Part shown: positions 6,616 through 10,172 of the stretch, piece by piece
Position numbering within the stretch: position 1 is the first letter of the stretch
How the letters are laid out: each line of letters opens with the position of its first letter
Origin: Sphingomonas sp.
GTDB lineage: Bacteria > Pseudomonadota > Alphaproteobacteria > Sphingomonadales > Sphingomonadaceae
Length of the DNA stretch: 10,172 bases
Assembly (NCBI GenBank): GCA_013812805.1
Contig: JACCSV010000197.1
Coordinates: 1-10,172, forward strand
Reading direction: 5' to 3'
Position numbers and translations under genes: made by a program
Notes under the pieces: model-generated
Told to the model about the DNA's origin: nothing
Seen by the model: the letters and a program-made list of their open reading frames with translations, nothing else
The model's database searches: none

Positions 6616-7137
6616 ATGAGCAACAGCATTCTCTCTTCCGAGAACGGCGCTCCCGTTCTCGGATCGGCGGTCAAGGCAGGTCTCATCGCCGGTGCGGTGT
6701 TCATGGCGTTGGAGATGATACTCGTCTGGCTGGCGATGGGAATGAACGCCTTCGCGCCGCCGCACATGATCGCCGCCATTGTTATGGGACCTGGCGTGCT
6801 TCCCGGGCCCGATGTAGTCCCCGGGTCCAGCGCCGGCGTGATCGCTGTCGGGATGCTGGTGCATTTCGTGCTGTCGGTCGCATTGGCCTTCATCTTCAAG
6901 ATGATCGCCGAGGCGTTGAAGTTGAACGGCGTGATGCTGCTGGCCGGTGGGCTGGTTTTCGGGCTGCTGATATATGCGATAAATTTCTATGGGATGACGG
7001 CGATCTTCCCGTGGTTTGCAATGGCGCGGAACTGGGTAAGCATTCTGGCGCACGCGGCTTTCGGCTTGGTTCTCGCTTACGCGCTGATGCCGCGAGCGAG
7101 CGTGACCATCGTCGAAGATCGCGGCATGAGGTCGTAA
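6616..7137 (+). CDS. Small four-helix integral membrane protein of unknown function
   Basis: I do not recognise a characterised family for this 173-residue protein. After a short polar N-terminus there are four hydrophobic segments at about 20-42, 72-96, 104-124 and 140-158, and a polar C-terminal tail, so both ends are probably on the same side of the membrane. Between helices 1 and 2 is a Pro/Gly-rich loop, APPHMIAAIVMGPGVLPGP at 47-65. His83 in helix 2 and His146 in helix 4 are buried-looking polar residues. The layout and loop resemble small uncharacterised membrane proteins of proteobacteria that are sometimes mislabelled as symporters; that is memory, not a search. The ATG has a GGAGG ribosome site 4 nt upstream and a good promoter. 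It stands alone between trxB and the convergent truA (23-bp gap), and its DNA is less GC-rich in places (around 6968-6991), hinting at accessory origin. Confidence 0.85.
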   Translation: MSNSILSSENGAPVLGSAVKAGLIAGAVFMALEMILVWLAMGMNAFAPPHMIAAIVMGPGVLPGPDVVPGSSAGVIAVGMLVHFVLSVALAFIFKMIAEALKLNGVMLLAGGLVFGLLIYAINFYGMTAIFPWFAMARNWVSILAHAAFGLVLAYALMPRASVTIVEDRGMRS

Positions 7138-7160
7138 GCCGTTCAACCGCCCGGCATTCT

Positions 7161-7901
7161 TTAAGGATAGATCGCCTCGACAAAGTGGAGCCCGTTGGGC
7201 GGGGCGTTGAAGCCCAGCGCCGAGCGGTCGCGGGCGTCGAGCGCGGTCTTGATGTCATCGGGCGCCCACTGGCCGCGCCCGACCAGCGCCAGGCAGCCGA
7301 CCATCGAGCGCACCTGGTGGTGGAGGAAACTGCGCGCCGCGGCCTCGATCAGGATTTCGTCGCCTTTGCGGCGCACGTCCAGCCGGTCGAGAGTCTTCAC
7401 CGGACTATCCGACTGGCAATGCGCCGAGCGGAAGGTGGTGAAGTCGTGCCGGCCGACGAGCATCGCCGCGCCTTGCGCCATCGCTTCGGCGTCGAGCGGA
7501 CTGCCGACGTGCCACACCCGCCCGCGGTCGAGCGCCGGCGGCGCCCGGCGGTTGAGGATTCGGTAGAGATAGCGCCGGCCGACGCAGGAGAAGCGCGCGT
7601 GCCAATCGTCCGGCACTGGCTCCGCCCCCAGCACCGAGACCGGCTGCGGCCGAACCAGCGCGTTGAGCCCCTCGCGAAGCCGGTGCGCGGTCAGTTTCTT
7701 GGCGATGTCGACGTGAGCGCTCATCGCCAAGGCATGCACACCAGCATCAGTGCGCCCGGCGCCGTGGACCGTGACCTTCTCATCGGTCATTCGGTTCACC
7801 GCGTCCTCTACCGCCTGCTGCACCGATGGCCCATGGTCCTGGCGCTGCCAGCCCATGAACGGCCGCCCGTCATATTCGATCGTCAGCCGCCAGCGGGTCA
7901 C
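7161..7901 (-). CDS. truA: tRNA pseudouridine(38-40) synthase TruA
   Basis: Isomerises uridines 38-40 in the anticodon stem-loop of many tRNAs; cytosolic homodimer. It has 246 residues from a GTG start. The motifs are TIEYDGRPFMGWQRQ at 7-21, the catalytic Asp52 in GAGRTDAGVHA (47-57), HARFS at 101-105, RRYLYRI at 109-115, RHDFTTF at 151-157 and HHQVRSMVG at 194-202. The open frame extends 37 codons further upstream to 8012, but that part overlaps fmt and has an Arg-rich shadow composition. The GTG at 7899-7901 shares the sequence GTGA with the fmt stop and places the family's usual N-terminus at residue 1. A GGAGG lies 13 nt upstream, inside fmt. The overlap implies translational coupling to fmt. 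It is convergent with the membrane-protein gene. Confidence 0.96.
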   Translation of the reverse strand: MTRWRLTIEYDGRPFMGWQRQDHGPSVQQAVEDAVNRMTDEKVTVHGAGRTDAGVHALAMSAHVDIAKKLTAHRLREGLNALVRPQPVSVLGAEPVPDDWHARFSCVGRRYLYRILNRRAPPALDRGRVWHVGSPLDAEAMAQGAAMLVGRHDFTTFRSAHCQSDSPVKTLDRLDVRRKGDEILIEAAARSFLHHQVRSMVGCLALVGRGQWAPDDIKTALDARDRSALGFNAPPNGLHFVEAIYP

Positions 7902-8797
7902 GAAAGGATGGTGCCCTCCGGGATTGCAAAGCCGCGCAGCAACTCGCCTGCGGACATCGCCCCGCGGCCGGCGCGCTGCACGCTCAGGGGCTGAATGGCG
8001 GCTCTGCCACAAGCGATTGTCAGCTGATCATCGAGCACTTCGCCCGCCTTGCCGGACCGGTTGACGATTTCCGCTCCAAGCAGCTTGATGCGCTCGTTCG
8101 CCGCTTCGAACCAGGCGCTTGGCGAGGGTGCAAAAGCACGCACCTGCCGCTCGATCTCCTCGGCGCTTGCGCTCCAGTCGATGCGTGCCTCGGCTTTCGC
8201 GATCTTCGACGCGTAGGTGACGCCCTCCTCCGGCTGCGGCACTCCCGGCGACGGCCGGACAAGCCATTCGGTCAGGGCTCCCGCGCCGATCCGGGCGAGC
8301 TCGGCAGTGAGCTGGCCGGCGGTTTTCCGCTCGACCGACGTCTCGCGCGTCAGCAGCACCGGGCCGGTGTCGAGTCCTTCCTCCATCCGCATGATCGTCA
8401 CTCCGGTGACCGCGTCCCCGGCCAGGATCGAGCGCTGGATCGGCGCGGCGCCCCGCCAGCGCGGGAGCAAGGAGGCGTGGACGTTGACGCAGCCCAGCTT
8501 CGGAGCCTCGAGGATCAACTTGGGCAGGATCAGTCCGTAGGCGGCGACCGCCGCGAGATCGGCGTCGAGCGCTGCAAAGCGCGCCTGCTCTTCGGCGCCC
8601 TTGAGCGACCGTGGGCAGCGCACCTCGATCCCAAGTAGCTCAGCGCGCTTATGCACCGCCGTCGGCTGCTCAGCCTTGCCGCGCCCGGCCGGCCGCGGCG
8701 GTTGCGTGTAAGCGCAAGCCACCTCGTGACCGGCCGCGACCAGCGCGTCGAGGCTCGGCACCGCGAAGTCCGGCGATCCCATGAAGACGATCCGCAT
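7898..8797 (-). CDS. fmt: Methionyl-tRNA formyltransferase
   Basis: Formylates initiator Met-tRNA from 10-formyltetrahydrofolate, marking it for translation start. The 299 residues are slightly short of the typical 305-315. The N-terminal Rossmann-like catalytic domain begins MRIVFMGSPDFAVPSLDAL and carries the tRNA-interacting loop QPPRPAGRGK (32-41). The catalytic triad is complete: Asn105 and His107 in NVHASLLPRWRGAAPIQ (105-121), and Asp143 in EEGLDTGPV. A C-terminal tRNA-binding domain runs from about 205 to the end. The start ATG has no evident Shine-Dalgarno sequence. It is first in a two-gene unit with truA (4-bp overlap) and divergent from recR across about 47 bp. Its functional partner def lies on the other strand just beyond recR. 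Confidence 0.97.
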   Translation of the reverse strand: MRIVFMGSPDFAVPSLDALVAAGHEVACAYTQPPRPAGRGKAEQPTAVHKRAELLGIEVRCPRSLKGAEEQARFAALDADLAAVAAYGLILPKLILEAPKLGCVNVHASLLPRWRGAAPIQRSILAGDAVTGVTIMRMEEGLDTGPVLLTRETSVERKTAGQLTAELARIGAGALTEWLVRPSPGVPQPEEGVTYASKIAKAEARIDWSASAEEIERQVRAFAPSPSAWFEAANERIKLLGAEIVNRSGKAGEVLDDQLTIACGRAAIQPLSVQRAGRGAMSAGELLRGFAIPEGTILS

Positions 8798-8844
8798 GCG
8801 TCAGCGCTATGGCGCGGGACGCCCGAAATTCCTATCTCCGCCGC

Positions 8845-9441
8845 GTGGCAAGCCAGGAAATAGAAGCGCTCGCAAATGCCCTCGCGCGGCTGCCGGGGCT
8901 CGGCCCGCGCTCGGCGCGGCGCGCCGTCCTGCACCTGATGAAGAAGCGCGAAAATGCGCTCCAGCCCTTACTCGCCGCGCTTGCGAATGTCGCCGACAAG
9001 CTGTCGACCTGCACCACCTGCGGCAATGTCGACACCTCCGACCCTTGCGCGATTTGCCGCGACCCGCGGCGGGACGAGCGCTCGTTGTGCGTGGTCGAGG
9101 AAGTCTCGGACTTGTGGGCACTCGACCGCTCGCGCCTGTTTCCGGGCCGCTACCATGTGCTCGGCGGGCGTTTGTCGGCGCTGGAAGGGGTTCGGCCCGA
9201 GGATTTGACCATTGACCGCCTGGTCGGGCGAGTCTCCGAAGGCGGCATCGACGAAGTGGTGCTGGCGATGAACGCGACGCTCGAAGGCCAGACCACCGCC
9301 CATTACCTCGCCGAGCGGCTCGAGGGCTTCCCCGTCCGCTTGACCCAACTCGCCCACGGCCTGCCGGTCGGCGGCGAGCTCGATTATCTCGACGAGGGGA
9401 CGCTTGCCCAGGCCCTGCGCGCAAGGCGGCCGGTTTCTTGA
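8845..9441 (+). CDS. recR: Recombination protein RecR
   Basis: Part of RecFOR, which loads RecA onto gapped single-stranded DNA coated with SSB. It has 198 residues. A helix-hairpin-helix lies at about 11-27 (LARLPGLGPRSARRAVLHL), then a zinc finger with Cys56, Cys59, Cys68 and Cys71 (CTTCG...CAIC), a Toprim domain from about 80 (LCVVEEVSDLWALDRSRLF), and the C-terminal segment HGLPVGGELDYLDEGTLAQA at 171-190. The frame is open upstream to an ATG at 8809 (12 more residues), but family members begin at the MASQEIEAL equivalent, so I chose the GTG at 8845. No clear ribosome site supports either start. It is divergent from fmt and followed on the same strand by def. No LexA-type box was seen upstream. 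Confidence 0.96.
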   Translation: MASQEIEALANALARLPGLGPRSARRAVLHLMKKRENALQPLLAALANVADKLSTCTTCGNVDTSDPCAICRDPRRDERSLCVVEEVSDLWALDRSRLFPGRYHVLGGRLSALEGVRPEDLTIDRLVGRVSEGGIDEVVLAMNATLEGQTTAHYLAERLEGFPVRLTQLAHGLPVGGELDYLDEGTLAQALRARRPVS

Positions 9442-9473
9442 CGAGCCTTGGAACCGCACCTAGCTCGCCGCCA

Positions 9474-10031
9474 ATGTCGCTGCTTTCGATAATCGAGGTC
9501 CCCGACCCGCTGCTTCGCGCCCAGTCGGCGCCCGTCGAGCGTGTCGACGACGATCTGAAGCGGCTGATCGCGGAAATGTTCGAGACCATGTACCAGGCGC
9601 CCGGAATCGGGCTCGCCGCGATCCAGGTGGCGGTACCGCGGCGGTTGCTGCTCATTGACCTGCAGGACCCGGACCCGGTCCCTGAAGGCGAGGAAGAGGG
9701 GCCGCCGATCAAGCGCCCGTACGTCTTCATCAACCCGGAGATCGTGCATCGGTCCGATCAGCGGAAGTGCTACAATGAGGGCTGCCTGTCGATCCCCGAG
9801 CAATATGCCGAGATCGAGCGCCCCGACGTGGTCAAGGCGCGCTGGCTCGACGAGCAAGGCAATGAACGGCAAGGCGAGTTTGACGGACTGATGTCCGTCT
9901 GCCTGCAGCACGAGGTCGACCACCTCAACGGAATCCTCTTCATCGACCATTTGTCGCGCCTCAAGCGCGATATGATCGTCAAGAAGGTCGTGAAAGCCCG
10001 CAAGGACCGCGAAACGGCGGCGATCCTCTAG
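9474..10031 (+). CDS. def: Peptide deformylase
   Basis: Metalloenzyme that removes the N-formyl group from nascent proteins. It has 185 residues. All three signature motifs are intact: GIGLAAIQ at 44-51, EGCLSIP at 102-108 with the metal ligand Cys104, and QHEVDH at 145-150 with ligands His146 and His150 and catalytic Glu147. The start ATG at 9474 gives the family opening MSLLSIIEVPDPLLR. A TTG at 9438 overlapping the recR stop (TTGA) would add 12 untypical residues and is less likely. Between the first and second motifs is an acidic, Pro-rich insert (DPDPVPEGEEEGPP, 65-78), probably a surface loop. It lies 32 bp after recR, in the same unit. Its stop is 4 bp from that of the convergent copper-protein gene. 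Confidence 0.97.
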   Translation: MSLLSIIEVPDPLLRAQSAPVERVDDDLKRLIAEMFETMYQAPGIGLAAIQVAVPRRLLLIDLQDPDPVPEGEEEGPPIKRPYVFINPEIVHRSDQRKCYNEGCLSIPEQYAEIERPDVVKARWLDEQGNERQGEFDGLMSVCLQHEVDHLNGILFIDHLSRLKRDMIVKKVVKARKDRETAAIL

Positions 10032-10035
10032 ACGC

Positions 10036-10172
10036 TCAGGCTGGCGTAATGCTCGCCGCTGCTTTGCGGCAGTCTTCCGCGCATTCCCGGCAAATCTGCG
10101 CGCACAGCTTGCAGTGCTCGTGATCGTGCTGCTCGCATTCCGCGGCGCAGGCATCGCAGACTCGGGCACAGA
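10036..10172 (-). CDS. Four-helix-bundle copper-binding protein (Csp / DUF326-like), C-terminal part
   Basis: The last 44 residues of a protein that enters from the right edge. It contains nine cysteines in 34 residues with 3-4 residue periodicity (positions 1, 5, 8, 12, 20, 23, 27, 30, 34 of the fragment) and a histidine cluster. It reads CARVCDACAAECEQHDHEH, then CKLCAQICRECAEDCRKAA. This matches the final helices of the Csp family, in which Cys-lined four-helix bundles store many Cu(I) ions. Whether it is the exported (Csp1-like) or cytosolic (Csp3-like) type cannot be told without the N-terminus. It is a different frame from the longer Arg-rich open frame on the same strand (to 10169), which is a shadow. 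The TGA is at 10036-10038, convergent with def, and a small GCCGC/GCGGC stem at 10055-10070 lies within it. Family call confident; role inferred. Confidence 0.87.
   Translation of the reverse strand, partial: CARVCDACAAECEQHDHEHCKLCAQICRECAEDCRKAAASITPA

Noticed and set aside
6307..7146. 279-codon minus-strand open frame opposite the 173-residue membrane protein
   Set aside because: Its sequence is polar and His/Arg-rich with no family resemblance. The plus-strand gene has a promoter, a ribosome site and four clean hydrophobic helices.
7902..8012. 37-codon N-terminal extension of truA
   Set aside because: Overlaps fmt, is Arg-rich, and is not part of the TruA fold; the GTG at 7901 with the 4-bp overlap is better.
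8809..8844. Upstream ATG start for recR
   Set aside because: Adds 12 residues absent from the RecR N-terminus I know; no ribosome site favours it.
9438..9473. TTG start for def overlapping the recR stop
   Set aside because: The TTGA overlap is attractive for coupling, but the added residues are not deformylase-like and the ATG gives the family N-terminus.
9384..10169. 261-codon minus-strand open frame across def and the right edge
   Set aside because: Antisense to def, and in the wrong frame over the Cys-rich copper-protein fragment, which is the meaningful frame there.
1..10172. CRISPR array, tRNA/rRNA genes, insertion-sequence ends, phage or defence genes
   Set aside because: I looked on both strands and saw no regularly spaced long repeats, cloverleaf-like segments, terminal inverted repeats with a transposase, or defence-type domains.

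Overview
The window is about 10 kb of GC-rich chromosome and is almost entirely housekeeping DNA. Protein sequences, gene order (lexA / ppiD // tpiA-secG-pyrG-trxB) and a direct-repeat LexA box of the GTTC-N7-GTTC type all point to an alphaproteobacterium. The resemblance to the RecR, Def and LexA proteins I know suggests Sphingomonadales. This taxonomic call comes from recognition, not from a database search.

Layout. Positions 1-2129 lie on the minus strand: the 5' end of lexA (cut by the window edge) with its own promoter and SOS box, preceded by a membrane-anchored PpiD-type periplasmic chaperone. A 124-bp divergent region separates ppiD from a plus-strand run: tpiA (glycolysis), secG (Sec translocon), pyrG (CTP synthesis) and trxB (thioredoxin reductase), ending at 6128. 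Next comes about 1 kb (6129-7160) that looks accessory. It holds roughly 490 bp with no convincing gene, a well-formed promoter, and a 173-residue four-helix membrane protein of unknown function. From 7161 the genes concern translation start, N-terminal processing and repair. fmt and truA (minus) overlap by 4 bp, and recR and def (plus) are transcribed divergently from them. Fmt adds the formyl group to initiator Met-tRNA and Def removes it from nascent proteins, so the two halves of one cycle sit on opposite strands about 0.7 kb apart. The window closes with the C-terminal part of a Cys/His-rich four-helix-bundle copper-binding (Csp / DUF326-like) protein on the minus strand, ending 4 bp from the def stop.

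I found no CRISPR array, tRNA or rRNA gene, insertion sequence, phage gene, or recognisable new multi-gene system. The most useful observations are the SOS box with a third 11-bp-phased half-site at lexA, the copper-protein fragment (which overlapping reading frames easily hide), the accessory segment between trxB and truA, and several start-codon choices that shorten naive ORF calls.
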